64,000 bases of DNA from Paracandidimonas soli (GCF_004342005.1 NZ_SMBX01000005.1:1-64000), one strand, 5' to 3'. Numbered from the stretch's first letter, positions 1 through 9,717 are shown. Notes: generated from the sequence alone by a model not told the origin. A program made the numbers and translations.

Positions 1-1
1 A

Positions 2-121
2 CAGGTACTCGAGCGTGACTACCGACGCAGCGGGTCCAAGCAGCGCCTGGTCAGCGAATTCATCTATGCGGCCGCCTCCTGGAACCGACCGCGACATGTT
101 ATATTTTCGTTCAATGACTGA
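2..121 (+). pseudogene. possible C-terminal fragment of an IS1380-type transposase
   Basis: The frame is open from the left edge of the window to a TGA at 119-121 and encodes about 39 residues. They include the segment SEFIYAAASWNRPRHVIF, which resembles the EFxYxxxSWxRxRRVV region of IS1380-family (DDE_Tnp_1) transposases. In that family this segment is followed by further sequence, whereas here a stop follows directly, so the copy looks truncated. It lies just upstream of the polysaccharide locus, where an IS relic would fit an acquired region. The rest of the element is outside the window, so the assignment is tentative. It could equally be the end of another gene. Confidence 0.35.
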
Positions 122-214
122 ACGATACCGTCGCCATGCACTGCTGCATGGCGATTTTCCTCATTCCGGCAAAGCCTTCTGCCGGCCTCCATTCGAACCT
201 GGACTTTTTCTTTC

Positions 215-565
215 ATGTCTTCCCTCTACGAAGAAAGCCACCTGAAGGTGTTGCGCCTGCTGGAAAGCAACCCGCAGCTAAGCCAGCGCGAACTGGCCGA
301 AGCGCTGGGTGTCAGTGTGGGCAAGGTGAACTATTGTTTGAATGCTCTGATCGACAAGGGACTGGTCAAGATACAGAACTTCCGGAACAACAAGAACAAG
401 CGGGTGTACGCTTACTTGTTGACGCCCAAGGGCATTGCGGAAAAGGCGGAAATGACCGTGCAGTTTTTGCAGCGGAAGATGGTGGAGTATGAGTTGTTGA
501 GGGAAGAGATAGAAAGGCTTAGATTAGAAATTGATGACCCTAATACGATCATTGAAAACAATTAA
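215..565 (+). CDS. MarR family EPS-associated transcriptional regulator
   Basis: This 116-residue protein has an N-terminal winged helix (roughly residues 5-75, with SQRELAEALGVSVGKVNY as helix-turn-helix) and a charged C-terminal helix (about 80-112, KMVEYELLREEIERLR) likely to dimerise. It matches the small MarR-type regulators found at the first position of exopolysaccharide loci in proteobacteria. It precedes the nucleotidyltransferase gene by 32 bases and reads in the same direction, so it probably belongs to the locus and controls it. No clear Shine-Dalgarno sequence precedes the ATG. The specific target is inferred from position only. Confidence 0.8.
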   Translation: MSSLYEESHLKVLRLLESNPQLSQRELAEALGVSVGKVNYCLNALIDKGLVKIQNFRNNKNKRVYAYLLTPKGIAEKAEMTVQFLQRKMVEYELLREEIERLRLEIDDPNTIIENN

Positions 566-597
566 TTTCTAGATAAATTTTTACAGTGGAGATTTCT

Positions 598-2097
598 ATG
601 TACGGTGTAATTCTTGCTGCGGGTGTTGGATCGCGTCTTAGGCCGATGACGAATGATAAGCCTAAATGTTTGGTCACGACAGCAGGCAAAGCAATAATTC
701 AGTATCAGATTGATGCCTATAAAGAGGCAGGGATACGAGAAATTTTCATCATCGTGGGATATGAAGGGGAGGCCATAAAAGATTATTGCAAGCATATAAA
801 AGATATAAGTATAAAAATAATTGATAATCAAGATTATGAAAATACCAACAATATGTATTCTCTATACCTGGCTAGAGAATATGTGGATGGAAAACCTTTT
901 ATATTAAATAATGCAGATTTAAGTATTGATTCTTCTATTGTGAAGAAATTATTGTCATTTGAGGCTTCTGATGCAGTGGCTGTAGATACTGGTATATTCA
1001 ATGACGAATCAATGAAGGTAACAGTTCGGGATAATGGAACTATTTCTGGTATATCTAAGGCTGTGGCTGAAAAAGATTCCTTTGCCTGCTCGATTGATTT
1101 CTATAAATTCTCAGGAAAATCCAGTTTAATATTTTTTAAGAAAATAAAAGAAATAATAGAGGTAGATAGGAATTTAAAAGATTGGACCGAGGTTGCGATG
1201 CATAAACTCTTCTCCACCCAAGAGATGAGCTTCTATCCTTGTGATATCGCTGGTCTGGACTGGGTTGAAATCGATAATTATCAAGATCTAGCAATTTCAG
1301 ATAGAAAGTTCTCGAATTTTGATAAGTCCGTAAAGAATATAGATAATTTCCTATTTGATCTAGATGGAACTGTCTATCTCGGAAAAGATGTGATTCCGGG
1401 CGCAGTAGAAAGCGTTAACCAAATAAGAAAAATGGGAAAATCGGTCTTCTTTTTTTCTAATAACTCATCAAAAAATAAAAAAGATTATGTTAAAAGATTG
1501 AGAAAAATAGGGATTGATTGTATTGATAGCGATATAATTTTATCGACTGACGGATTGATTGGGTATTTAAAAGAAAATAATATAGAAAAGGTTCATGTTC
1601 TTGGTACGGAAAGTTTAAAATCTACAATAAGGGATTTTGGTTTTGATGTCGATGCAGATAATCCCGAATATGTGGTTATTGGTTATGATACAGAGTTAAC
1701 TTATCAAAAATTAGTGGATGCGTGTAATTATATCAATAAGGGTGTAGATATATTAGCAACGCATTGTGATGTGTTTTGTCCAACAGAAAATGGCCCTGTT
1801 CCCGATGTAGGGGCTATGTTGGAGATGATTAGATTAACTACTGGGAAAACCGCCAAATTAATTTTTGGTAAACCTTCTGTGTCGATGTTAAAACCATTGG
1901 TTGATAATTTGAAGATTGATTTAACCAGAACCTTAATTATTGGTGATAGGCTACATACTGATATTCGAATGGCGAAAGAGGCTAAATGTCTTAGCCTCTT
2001 AGTTCTGTCTGGAGAAACGACTCGAGATCAACTAGAAACAGCAGCTATAAAACCTGATTTTGTATTAACAACAGTAGCAGATATTTTTAATAGCTAA
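598..2097 (+). CDS. fused sugar/polyol-phosphate nucleotidyltransferase and HAD-IIA phosphatase
   Basis: A two-domain protein of 499 residues. The N-terminal 235 or so form an NTP_transferase fold, with GVGSRLRPM at 9-17 and PKCL at 22-25. The rest is a HAD-IIA (NagD-like) phosphatase with DLDGT at 254-258, SNNSS as motif II, a GKPS lysine near 425 and IIGDR at 447-451. Such a pair would make a CDP-activated polyol or amino alcohol and supply or trim its phosphate precursor. The CDP-glycerol-type transferase two genes downstream supports a polyol. ATG 598 is preferred over GTG 586 because GGAG at 588-591 is correctly spaced from it. The gene is markedly AT-rich. The exact substrate (glycerol-2-P, glycerol-3-P, ribitol or phosphocholine) cannot be read from the sequence. 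Confidence 0.75.
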   Translation: MYGVILAAGVGSRLRPMTNDKPKCLVTTAGKAIIQYQIDAYKEAGIREIFIIVGYEGEAIKDYCKHIKDISIKIIDNQDYENTNNMYSLYLAREYVDGKPFILNNADLSIDSSIVKKLLSFEASDAVAVDTGIFNDESMKVTVRDNGTISGISKAVAEKDSFACSIDFYKFSGKSSLIFFKKIKEIIEVDRNLKDWTEVAMHKLFSTQEMSFYPCDIAGLDWVEIDNYQDLAISDRKFSNFDKSVKNIDNFLFDLDGTVYLGKDVIPGAVESVNQIRKMGKSVFFFSNNSSKNKKDYVKRLRKIGIDCIDSDIILSTDGLIGYLKENNIEKVHVLGTESLKSTIRDFGFDVDADNPEYVVIGYDTELTYQKLVDACNYINKGVDILATHCDVFCPTENGPVPDVGAMLEMIRLTTGKTAKLIFGKPSVSMLKPLVDNLKIDLTRTLIIGDRLHTDIRMAKEAKCLSLLVLSGETTRDQLETAAIKPDFVLTTVADIFNS

Positions 2098-2283
2098 ATT
2101 CATGGCCTTCTCGGACCGTATTGTTTCGCTGAAGGTCATAAAATATTATTAGTTGAGCCGGTGCAATTTATTGTGACGCTATAGAAGGAATACAAGTGTA
2201 TCTTAGAGGGTTAGGATATCGACTATGGGACGGTATGTTGCCGAATATCCCGAAGCTAATGGCGTAGCCACCGGAATTGGTTT

Positions 2284-3549
2284 ATGGCTAATAAGCATTC
2301 AAAAGTATTAGTTAGAAATACAGCTTTCTTGTTCCTAATACAGATAGCAAATTATGCTATTCCATTATTGATGCTCCCATATCTGGCAAGAGTCTTGGGG
2401 GTTGCTGGATTTGGTATAGCCGTATTTGGTCTATCTATGCTTCAAATTGCCTTGGTAATAACCGATTATGGCTTCTCTTTATCAGCAACCCTATCAATCT
2501 CTAAAAAAAGAGACGATAAAGACTACTTGGAAAGAATACTCGGAGCTGTTTTTGTTTGCAAGATATTCTTAGTGCTAATATGTTTTCTTATTTTTTCTAT
2601 CTTTCTTTTTGTTCATGGTAGATATATAGACTATTGGCTTTATTTTCTTCTTTTAGTGCTACCCCTGATAGGGCAAAGTTTCCAGCCAATATGGTTCTAT
2701 CAGGGAATAGAAAAGATGGGCTATATCACGATATATACCATTTTCTCCCGAATAGTATATCTTATATTGGTTGTTTTCCTGGTAAAAAGCAAAGAGGATA
2801 TTTATTATATTGCTGTTTCTAATGGACTTGGAACTCTAGTTGCTCTTTTTATCGGGGTTTTTCTTTTGTATAAACTCGGATATAAGCCAAAATGGGGTGG
2901 GTACCAATTTACCAAAGTAGTGTTTAAGGAATCTAGTGAGTTTTTCTTGTCAAGAGCTGCTGTAAGTACCTATACAGCTGGTGGAGTGTTTTTTCTTGGT
3001 GTTTTTTCCTCTCCAATTCAAATTGCTTTATATTCAGTTGCAGAGCAGCTATATCGAGGAGCGCAATCAATTTTTTCTCCTGTTGCACAGGCTCTATTGC
3101 CCTATATGGCCAAACATAGAAATTATGGACTATTTTTCAAGATATTAAAAATAGCGATTGTTTTAGCATTATTTGGCGTTATTGTTGGGATTTTTCTAGG
3201 GAAAGAGATAATAGTTCTATTATTTGGTGTTGAATTTATTGGATCGTATGAAATATTACTCGTATTTTTAATCTGTTTTTCTATAACAGTACCGTCTGTC
3301 TTACTTGGATATCCATTTCTAGGTGCGCTAGGCGATGTGAGAACAGCAAACAGAAGCGTAATCTATGGAGGCCTTTTACAGGTGCTCTTGTTAGGTGTAT
3401 GTTATGTAAATGAGTGGATACTAGCTTTACATATCAGCTTGACTGTTATTTTGGTAGAGTCTTTAGTTTTGTGCCTAAGAGCATATAAGTCTAGAATGAT
3501 CTATCACACTTTGACGGGAGAGCATAATGCCGCTAAAACTACAACGTAG
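2284..3549 (+). CDS. oligosaccharide flippase, Wzx type
   Basis: A 421-residue integral membrane protein with about 12 hydrophobic segments. It has the N-terminal signature of polysaccharide_synt (MATE/MVF-like) flippases, including LPYLARVLGVAGFGI near residue 35. It would move the undecaprenyl-linked repeat unit made by the neighbouring transferases to the periplasmic face of the inner membrane. A 186-base AT-rich gap separates it from the gene upstream, so it may have its own promoter, but I could not assign one. Codon use is strongly AT-rich like its neighbours. Confidence 0.85.
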   Translation: MANKHSKVLVRNTAFLFLIQIANYAIPLLMLPYLARVLGVAGFGIAVFGLSMLQIALVITDYGFSLSATLSISKKRDDKDYLERILGAVFVCKIFLVLICFLIFSIFLFVHGRYIDYWLYFLLLVLPLIGQSFQPIWFYQGIEKMGYITIYTIFSRIVYLILVVFLVKSKEDIYYIAVSNGLGTLVALFIGVFLLYKLGYKPKWGGYQFTKVVFKESSEFFLSRAAVSTYTAGGVFFLGVFSSPIQIALYSVAEQLYRGAQSIFSPVAQALLPYMAKHRNYGLFFKILKIAIVLALFGVIVGIFLGKEIIVLLFGVEFIGSYEILLVFLICFSITVPSVLLGYPFLGALGDVRTANRSVIYGGLLQVLLLGVCYVNEWILALHISLTVILVESLVLCLRAYKSRMIYHTLTGEHNAAKTTT

Positions 3550-3640
3550 TTCATGCTCGGATTATAGATTCTGGCAGATGGCTCGCTCCTATGGGGTAAG
3601 TATTTTAAATCTAAATTTAAAATTTATTAAAAAATAATTT

Positions 3641-4819
3641 ATGCTTAATTTGTTTATTAAAAAAAGTGGAGCTCTGGTTTTTCATTGCATTAATTTCTTT
3701 GTGTCGTTGGTTTTTCCGAAAAGTAAATGTTTATGGCTATATGGCGAGTGGTTTGGTAATAGATTTGATGATAATTCAAGCTATGCTTTTCGTGCAAAAT
3801 CAGAGAAAGCTATTAGAAAGGTTTGGATAACAAAAAATAAAAAATTATTAGAAGAGATTGTGGCTAAAGGCTATGAATGTTACCTGGCGTATTCACTCTA
3901 TGGGCTCTATCTGCAAGCACGGGCAGGAGTGTTTTTTTGTTCAGTTAATTCTAAAGATTTTTGCTTTTCGTCTATTAATCCGAGATGTGTTGTCATTCAA
4001 TTATGGCATGGTCTTCCAATAAAAAAAATTGGATTTGATGTTAAGGAAGAGCGTTGGATTAAAAGAGTGCTCTTGGCTATTAGAAGACACACTATAGACT
4101 CTTATGATTATATTTTATCGCCATCGAGCTCTTTTGATCATATATTTTGTTCGGCGTTTAAGGTAAAGGAAGATAATATAATTCATTGCGCATACCCTCG
4201 TTGTGATGGGTTTATGGTAAACGACGATACTAGAGATTGTTTGCGCAATCAATTAAATATAGATACAAAGTATATTTTCTTCTATTTGCCAACTCATAGG
4301 AATGAAGGGAAAAGTGGGTGGAAGATTAAAGGATTGATAGATGATATGAAGAGGCTAAATGGCTTTCTTCAAACTCATGATATTACAGTGATTATAAAGC
4401 CTCATTATTATGAAAATCAAAACTATGAAGAAGAGTGCTGTGGTAATGTTAAGATTGTGAAAAATTTGCCTTTCGGACTATATGAATCGTTAGGCTGCTC
4501 GGACGGTTTAATTACAGATTACTCTAGCGTTTGCCTGGATTATATATTTACAGGGAACCCTATATTTTTCTATATGCCCGATCTGGAGTCTTATCTCAAT
4601 GGAGACAGAGAGTCTTATTTCGATTTAAATGAGATTGTTTGCGCGCCATGTGCTGATGTGAGCAGCCTTATGCGTGAGATTGATTTTTTTGTTAAGCATG
4701 GAAAAAAGAAAGAATACTTGCGTCTTGCTATCAATCGAAATTTCTTGCCGGGATCAATATCGGGCGAGTTCCAGAAAATAGCTGAGGAACTTATTAATGG
4801 AAATCAAAAGGCAAAATAA
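3641..4819 (+). CDS. CDP-glycerol:poly(glycerophosphate) glycerophosphotransferase family protein
   Basis: This 392-residue protein has the Glyphos_transf (TagB/TagF-like) motifs in order: LYGEWFGNRFDDNS near residue 32, QLWHGLPIKKIG near 122, LSPSS, LPTHRN, IKPHYYE and a C-terminal ITDYSSVCLDY. The family transfers glycerol-phosphate or ribitol-phosphate from a CDP-polyol onto a lipid-linked acceptor or a growing chain. It is known from wall teichoic acid synthesis and from some Gram-negative capsules. Together with the fused nucleotidyltransferase/phosphatase upstream it points to a polyol-phosphate in the surface glycan. Its end overlaps the start of the next gene by 23 bases. Confidence 0.85.
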   Translation: MLNLFIKKSGALVFHCINFFVSLVFPKSKCLWLYGEWFGNRFDDNSSYAFRAKSEKAIRKVWITKNKKLLEEIVAKGYECYLAYSLYGLYLQARAGVFFCSVNSKDFCFSSINPRCVVIQLWHGLPIKKIGFDVKEERWIKRVLLAIRRHTIDSYDYILSPSSSFDHIFCSAFKVKEDNIIHCAYPRCDGFMVNDDTRDCLRNQLNIDTKYIFFYLPTHRNEGKSGWKIKGLIDDMKRLNGFLQTHDITVIIKPHYYENQNYEEECCGNVKIVKNLPFGLYESLGCSDGLITDYSSVCLDYIFTGNPIFFYMPDLESYLNGDRESYFDLNEIVCAPCADVSSLMREIDFFVKHGKKKEYLRLAINRNFLPGSISGEFQKIAEELINGNQKAK

Positions 4820-5999
4820 TTTTTTATTTGAGCGATATTTGATTTGTTTTTTGATTTTTTGGGGATGTTGGTCCTCAATATTTGTTTTGTTGCTAATAAA
4901 GCTGGGTGTCCATAATGGGATGGTTTATGCTATTAAAGATGCGCCTGTTTATCTCCTAATGATCTGTTCTGTTTCTCGATGGTTGTTTTTTCGGGAAAAA
5001 TTACTAGTTTCGATTTTAATTTCAATTTTTTTAATTTATTTATTTTCTAATTATATATTTCTGAATTTTGATTATAGAAACCCAGTGGCAAATATTAGGC
5101 AATTGATCGCTCCTATTGTTGTGCTGTATTTTTTTTGCTCAATCAGATTGTCTGGCTTTGATGTTCGTGCGATATATGGTTTTTTAAAACTTAATTTGTT
5201 TGTTGTGTTTTTATGGGGTGGAGTAGAGCTATATTTTGAGCTTTGGAAAAAAGCAGACTTATCGCTATTTTTTACTCTGAAAGGAATTCCGGTTGACCAA
5301 TATGGCTTGTCTTATATGTTTTATGAGCCAATTATCGGTTATCGTGAAAGAATGACATCCTCTTTTTTGGACCCAATTAGCTTAGGGCATTTTTTTGCTT
5401 GTTTTTTTATACTGGCATTTTATAAAAAAGAGTCTTTTGGTAAGTATAGGGCGCTATTTTTATTTATCTCTTTGTTGGGTCTGACTCTTACATTTTCTAA
5501 AGGGGCGATGCTGCAATTGTTTGTAGCCTTGACGGTATTAAATGGATTTATCCCGTTGGTGATTCGTTTTTTTTGTGCGCTTATGCCCTTAATGGTTTAT
5601 TTGGTGATTCCAAATAAAACGGGTATAAATATTCATCTTTCCGGCTTGTATAATTCTATAACCAATATAAATATATTTGGTTACGGAATCGGCTCTGTGG
5701 GTAATTATGCGAAAATGTTTTCAGACGATCTTTCCGTTTATTATGAAAAAGGTATTAGTGATACTTATATTGGGTCATTATTGGGGCAGATAGGATCTTT
5801 AGGTTTGTTCTTTTGGCTATTTCTGATGGTGTTGGCAATTTTTCCATTGTCAAATAGGAACAGAACTCCATTGATTTTGCTGTCGAGTTTAATTGCAGTT
5901 TCTGCTGTTTCTGAGAATACCCTTAATATAACATCTTTCCTGCTGCCAGCCGTGTTGATTGCAATGTCAAGACAGAGTTTCACTAATAAATTTACTTAA
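4797..5999 (+). CDS. O-antigen/EPS polymerase, Wzy-like
   Basis: A 400-residue membrane protein with about ten hydrophobic stretches and a longer soluble loop in the middle (around residues 150-185). It has the general pattern of Wzy_C/O-antigen polymerases, such as the LTFSKGAMLQL segment and a late GYGIGSVGNY loop. It would polymerise flipped repeat units at the periplasmic face. GAGG at 4784-4787 sits 9 bases ahead of the ATG, inside the previous gene, so the pair is probably translationally linked. Wzy proteins diverge strongly, so the call rests on topology and context. Confidence 0.7.
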   Translation: MEIKRQNNFLFERYLICFLIFWGCWSSIFVLLLIKLGVHNGMVYAIKDAPVYLLMICSVSRWLFFREKLLVSILISIFLIYLFSNYIFLNFDYRNPVANIRQLIAPIVVLYFFCSIRLSGFDVRAIYGFLKLNLFVVFLWGGVELYFELWKKADLSLFFTLKGIPVDQYGLSYMFYEPIIGYRERMTSSFLDPISLGHFFACFFILAFYKKESFGKYRALFLFISLLGLTLTFSKGAMLQLFVALTVLNGFIPLVIRFFCALMPLMVYLVIPNKTGINIHLSGLYNSITNINIFGYGIGSVGNYAKMFSDDLSVYYEKGISDTYIGSLLGQIGSLGLFFWLFLMVLAIFPLSNRNRTPLILLSSLIAVSAVSENTLNITSFLLPAVLIAMSRQSFTNKFT

Positions 6000-6020
6000 A
6001 TATCGATTTTGGGGATTGCT

Positions 6021-7130
6021 TTGAAGGATAAGAGAATATTTATTTTGGGTACCCGTGGAGTTCCCGCCCAGCATGGAGGGTTTGAAACTTTCGCTGAGCG
6101 CTTGTCTTTATATCTGCATGATGCGGGATGGAGCGTGGCGGTATATTGTCAAGAGGAGGGAAAGGGCGATTTATTTGAGACGAATTGGCGAGGAGTTAGA
6201 AGAATTCATATACCAGTGAATAACTCTGGCGCCTTGGGTACTATCATATTCGATTTAAAATCAATCTGCCATGCTGCCAAAGAAAATGGTTTGTTCTTGA
6301 CGCTTGGTTATAACACTGCAATATTCAATTGTGTGCAATATTTTAAAGGGCAATTTAATATAATAAATATGGATGGAATTGAATGGAGAAGGGATAAATG
6401 GGGGTTGATGGCGAAAATTTGGTTTTGGCTAAACGAGAGAGCTGGTTGCTGGGTGGGTAATCACTTAGTCGCGGATCATCCGAAAATTAAAGAGCATTTG
6501 GCGACAAGGGTTAGGAAAAGCAAAATTACCATGATCCCTTATGGTGGAGATGAAGTTCTTGAGGCTGATGCTCAAGTGTTATCAGCCTATAATTTAAAAC
6601 CAAACGAATTTTCGATTGTAATTGCTCGGCCGGAGCCGGAAAATTCTTTTTTAGAAATGGTTAGATCTTTTAGCCGGAAAAATCGGAGTCACAAGCTGGT
6701 AGTTTTGGGGAGTTTTAGGCCTCATGAAAATGATTTTCATAAGGCTGTAATGAATGCTGCATCTGAAGAGGTTTTGTTTCCTGGGGCAATTTATGATGCG
6801 AAGATTGTTCGAGCTTTAAGATTCTTTGCGCGCTTTTATCTGCACGGCCATCGAGTAGGTGGTACGAATCCATCCTTGGTTGAAGCACTTGGTGCAGGTT
6901 GTGCCGTAATAGCGCATGCTAATCACTTTAATAAATGGGTGGCAGGTGATGGTGCTGCTTATTTCTCTGATGAGATTGCTTGCGAAAAATTGTTTGATAC
7001 TCTACTGTATGATGAGAAGCGTCAAGCACAAATGAAGGAGGCTAGCCGTAAGCGCTTCCATGAAAATTTTACTTGGGAAAAAATTCTGAAAGAATATGAG
7101 CAATTATTCTTGAGTCTCTATCCAAATTAA
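6021..7130 (+). CDS. glycosyltransferase with DUF1972 N-terminal domain (rhamnosyltransferase-like)
   Basis: About 369 residues. The N-terminus carries [19 protein letters not shown], the signature of the DUF1972 glycosyltransferase group (GT4-like, GT-B fold). That group includes rhamnosyltransferases of streptococcal capsules. The C-terminal half has the ARPEPENS and [15 protein letters not shown] nucleotide-sugar binding motifs. The dTDP-sugar genes that follow would supply a dTDP-deoxysugar donor, consistent with rhamnosyl or related transfer. There is no ATG at the front: TTG 6021 is chosen over TTG 6009 because GGGG at 6011-6014 is correctly spaced from it. The acceptor and linkage are unknown. 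Confidence 0.8.
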   Translation: MKDKRIFILGTRGVPAQHGGFETFAERLSLYLHDAGWSVAVYCQEEGKGDLFETNWRGVRRIHIPVNNSGALGTIIFDLKSICHAAKENGLFLTLGYNTAIFNCVQYFKGQFNIINMDGIEWRRDKWGLMAKIWFWLNERAGCWVGNHLVADHPKIKEHLATRVRKSKITMIPYGGDEVLEADAQVLSAYNLKPNEFSIVIARPEPENSFLEMVRSFSRKNRSHKLVVLGSFRPHENDFHKAVMNAASEEVLFPGAIYDAKIVRALRFFARFYLHGHRVGGTNPSLVEALGAGCAVIAHANHFNKWVAGDGAAYFSDEIACEKLFDTLLYDEKRQAQMKEASRKRFHENFTWEKILKEYEQLFLSLYPN

Positions 7131-7141
7131 GGCTATTTAAG

Positions 7142-8209
7142 ATGAAAATCCTGGTGACCGGCGGTGCTGGCTTTATTGGATCTGCTGTGATTCGACATAT
7201 AGTTCAACATACGAATGACTGTGTTGTTAATGTAGATAAGTTGACATATGCGGGAAATCTTGAGTCTTTGATTTCTGTCAGAGATAACAAACGCTATGCA
7301 TTTGAGCAAGTTGATATTTGTGATCGCTCTGCGTTAAACAGGATTCTGTTGGAGTACAAGCCTGATGGCATCATGCATCTGGCTGCGGAGTCGCATGTGG
7401 ATCGCTCTATCGATGGGCCAGGGGAGTTTATACAGACGAACTTGGTGGGAACATATACATTGCTTGAGGCAGCACGAACCTATTGGATGACCTTGGATGA
7501 AAAGAGAAAAGCCGCTTTCAGATTTCACCATATTTCAACAGATGAGGTATATGGAGACCTAGGAGAGGGTAGCAGCCATCTTTTTACAGAAACGACGGCC
7601 TATGATCCTAGTTCGCCATATTCAGCCAGCAAGGCTGGCTCGGATCATTTGGTGCGTGCCTGGGCGCGTACGTTTGGATTGCCTGCATTGATTACGAACT
7701 GTTCGAACAATTACGGGCCGTACCATTTCCCCGAGAAATTGATCCCTCTTATTATTTTGAATGCGTTGGAAGGCAAGTCTTTACCTGTTTACGGGGAGGG
7801 CACACAGATACGGGATTGGTTGTATGTGGAAGATCATGCTCGTGCATTGTATGCCGTATTTACCCGAGGAGAGCCTGGCGCTACCTACAATATCGGCGGA
7901 CACAACGAGAAGCAGAATATTGAAGTGGTCAAGACTATCTGTGCATTATTGGATGAATTGCATCCCGATTCGCCAGTGACGCCTCATGTAGATTTGATCA
8001 CGCATGTGGCAGACAGGCCGGGTCATGATGTGCGATATGCGATTGACGCTTCTAAGATACAGCAGGAATTGGGTTGGATGCCTCAGGAAAGCTTTGAGTC
8101 AGGTATCAGGAAAACAGTTCAGTGGTATTTGAATAATTTGGAATGGTGTCGGCGAGTCCAGGATGGCAGCTATAGACGAGAGCGTTTGGGCCTGACTGCA
8201 GAAAACTGA
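7142..8209 (+). CDS. rfbB: dTDP-glucose 4,6-dehydratase
   Basis: RfbB converts dTDP-glucose to dTDP-4-keto-6-deoxyglucose using tightly bound NAD. The 355 residues match the family length. The Rossmann motif GGAGFIGS is at 7-14, TDEVYGD carries the catalytic acid pair, and Y160-SAS-K164 is the SDR catalytic pair. It starts 12 bases after the glycosyltransferase and forms an operon with rfbA and rfbC. Base composition rises from the AT-rich block toward the genomic average within this gene, marking the transition out of the variable part of the locus. Confidence 0.97.
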   Translation: MKILVTGGAGFIGSAVIRHIVQHTNDCVVNVDKLTYAGNLESLISVRDNKRYAFEQVDICDRSALNRILLEYKPDGIMHLAAESHVDRSIDGPGEFIQTNLVGTYTLLEAARTYWMTLDEKRKAAFRFHHISTDEVYGDLGEGSSHLFTETTAYDPSSPYSASKAGSDHLVRAWARTFGLPALITNCSNNYGPYHFPEKLIPLIILNALEGKSLPVYGEGTQIRDWLYVEDHARALYAVFTRGEPGATYNIGGHNEKQNIEVVKTICALLDELHPDSPVTPHVDLITHVADRPGHDVRYAIDASKIQQELGWMPQESFESGIRKTVQWYLNNLEWCRRVQDGSYRRERLGLTAEN

Positions 8210-8221
8210 TGTGAGACTGAT

Positions 8222-9106
8222 ATGAATAAACGAAAAGGCATTATTCTTGCGGGCGGTTCCGGCACTCGTTTGCATCCCATTACGCTTGGTGTATCGAAGC
8301 AGTTGCTGCCTATTTACGATAAGCCCATGATCTACTATCCATTGTCTGTGCTGATGTTGGCAGGCATCCAGGATGTTCTGATTATCTCTACACCCGAAGA
8401 TCTACCTAGTTTCCGCAAATTGTTGGGCGATGGTTCTTCCTATGGCATCAACCTGCAGTATGCCGAGCAGCCGTCCCCAGACGGGCTGGCACAGGCATTT
8501 TTGATTGGTGAATCATTTATCGGTAATAGCGATGTTTGCCTGATTCTCGGTGACAACATATTTTATGGCCACGGTTTTAGTGCTTTGCTGCGTGAGGCTG
8601 GCGCGCGTCCGCAGGGCGCAACGGTATTCGGCTACTATGTTAGTGACCCCGAGCGCTTCGGAGTCGTTGATTTTGATGTGGAAGGTAAGGCCGTCTCCAT
8701 CGAAGAAAAGCCCAGGCAACCAAAGTCAAATTATGCAGTCACTGGTCTGTATTTCTACGACAACGATGTCGTCGATATTGCAAAACAGGTAAAACCCTCG
8801 GCTCGTGGTGAGCTGGAAATTACCGATGTCAATAATGCCTACCTCCACCGTGGCGACCTGCATGTCAGTCTGTTGGGTAGAGGGTTCGCGTGGCTGGATA
8901 CAGGCACGCATGATTCGCTGATGGAGGCCAGTCACTTCGTACAGACGATAGAGGCGAGACAAGGTTTGAAGGTTGCCTGCCTTGAGGAAATTGCATTCCG
9001 TCAAGGGTGGCTGGATGCCGAAAGCCTCGAGGCTCAGGCGAACCGTTTAAGCAAAACTGGCTATGGCCAGTATTTGCTGCGCCTTTTGCAAGCAGGAAAT
9101 CGTTAA
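8222..9106 (+). CDS. rfbA: glucose-1-phosphate thymidylyltransferase
   Basis: RfbA makes dTDP-glucose from dTTP and glucose-1-phosphate, the first step of dTDP-deoxysugar synthesis. The 294 residues are the usual size. The nucleotide-binding loop GGSGTRLHP is at 11-19, [15 protein letters not shown] follows, and [10 protein letters not shown] and [10 protein letters not shown] are typical RmlA motifs. It follows rfbB by 12 bases and is followed after one base by the GTG of rfbC, so the three are almost certainly co-translated. Confidence 0.97.
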   Translation: MNKRKGIILAGGSGTRLHPITLGVSKQLLPIYDKPMIYYPLSVLMLAGIQDVLIISTPEDLPSFRKLLGDGSSYGINLQYAEQPSPDGLAQAFLIGESFIGNSDVCLILGDNIFYGHGFSALLREAGARPQGATVFGYYVSDPERFGVVDFDVEGKAVSIEEKPRQPKSNYAVTGLYFYDNDVVDIAKQVKPSARGELEITDVNNAYLHRGDLHVSLLGRGFAWLDTGTHDSLMEASHFVQTIEARQGLKVACLEEIAFRQGWLDAESLEAQANRLSKTGYGQYLLRLLQAGNR

Positions 9107-9107
9107 A

Positions 9108-9674
9108 GTGAAGCTTATACAGACAGATCTGCCGGATGTGGTTATTATCGAACCTGCTGTTTTTGGGGATGATCGTGGCTGGTTCATGGAAAGCTTTAAC
9201 GAAAATCGCTTTCATAGAGGTTTGCAAGAACTGGGGCTTCCAGTGCCAAACGCTTTTGTACAGGATAATCACTCCTGCTCTAAACAGGGAACGCTGCGCG
9301 GTTTACATTACCAACTGCCGCCATATGCTCAGGGGAAATTGGTGCGTGTAGTGCGTGGTGCAGCCTATGATGTGGCGGTGGATATTCGCAAAGACTCACC
9401 TACCTTTGGCAAGGCGGTAGGGGTAGAACTTTCAGAAAATAATCGTCGTATGCTGTGGATTCCAGAAGGGTTCGCGCATGGTTTTCTGGCGCTGGAGGAC
9501 GATACCCACTTCCTATATAAAACAACAAACTACTATAACAAGGCTTCAGAAGGAGCGATTGTCTGGAACGCACCAGAGTTGGCCATTGAGTGGCCGGCGG
9601 GACCCGATATGCAGATACTCGTGTCTGAGAAGGATGCGGCTGCGGATACATTTGCAGTCGCTCCCAAGTTTTAA
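9108..9674 (+). CDS. rfbC: dTDP-4-dehydrorhamnose 3,5-epimerase
   Basis: RfbC epimerises C3 and C5 of dTDP-4-keto-6-deoxyglucose to give the L-lyxo ketosugar. With GTG 9108 as start the protein is 188 residues, the family norm. An AGGAAA eight bases upstream supports this start over an in-frame one 45 bases earlier inside rfbA. The catalytic histidine lies in LRGLHYQLPP, and the cupin core motifs VDIRKDSPTFGK and WIPEGFAHGF are present. No rfbD (the final reductase) follows: the next gene is convergent. Confidence 0.95.
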   Translation: MKLIQTDLPDVVIIEPAVFGDDRGWFMESFNENRFHRGLQELGLPVPNAFVQDNHSCSKQGTLRGLHYQLPPYAQGKLVRVVRGAAYDVAVDIRKDSPTFGKAVGVELSENNRRMLWIPEGFAHGFLALEDDTHFLYKTTNYYNKASEGAIVWNAPELAIEWPAGPDMQILVSEKDAAADTFAVAPKF

Positions 9675-9695
9675 GCATGGCGTGGATCTGATGAA

Positions 9696-9714
9696 GGGCT
9701 GATAGCCTCAGCCC
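9696..9714. terminator. short hairpin between convergent rfbC and the WcaJ-type gene
   Basis: GGGCTGA at 9696-9702 and TCAGCCC at 9708-9714 form a 7-bp stem with a 5-base loop in the 43-base space between two convergent genes. There is no T-run on either side, so factor-independent termination is not assured. The position suggests a transcript-end or collision structure. Confidence 0.35.
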
Positions 9715-9717
9715 GCC

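Noticed and set aside
2098-2283. Possible promoter or RNA gene in the AT-rich gap before the flippase
   Set aside because: TATAGA near 2180 has no matching -35 at proper spacing, and no stable structure was evident.
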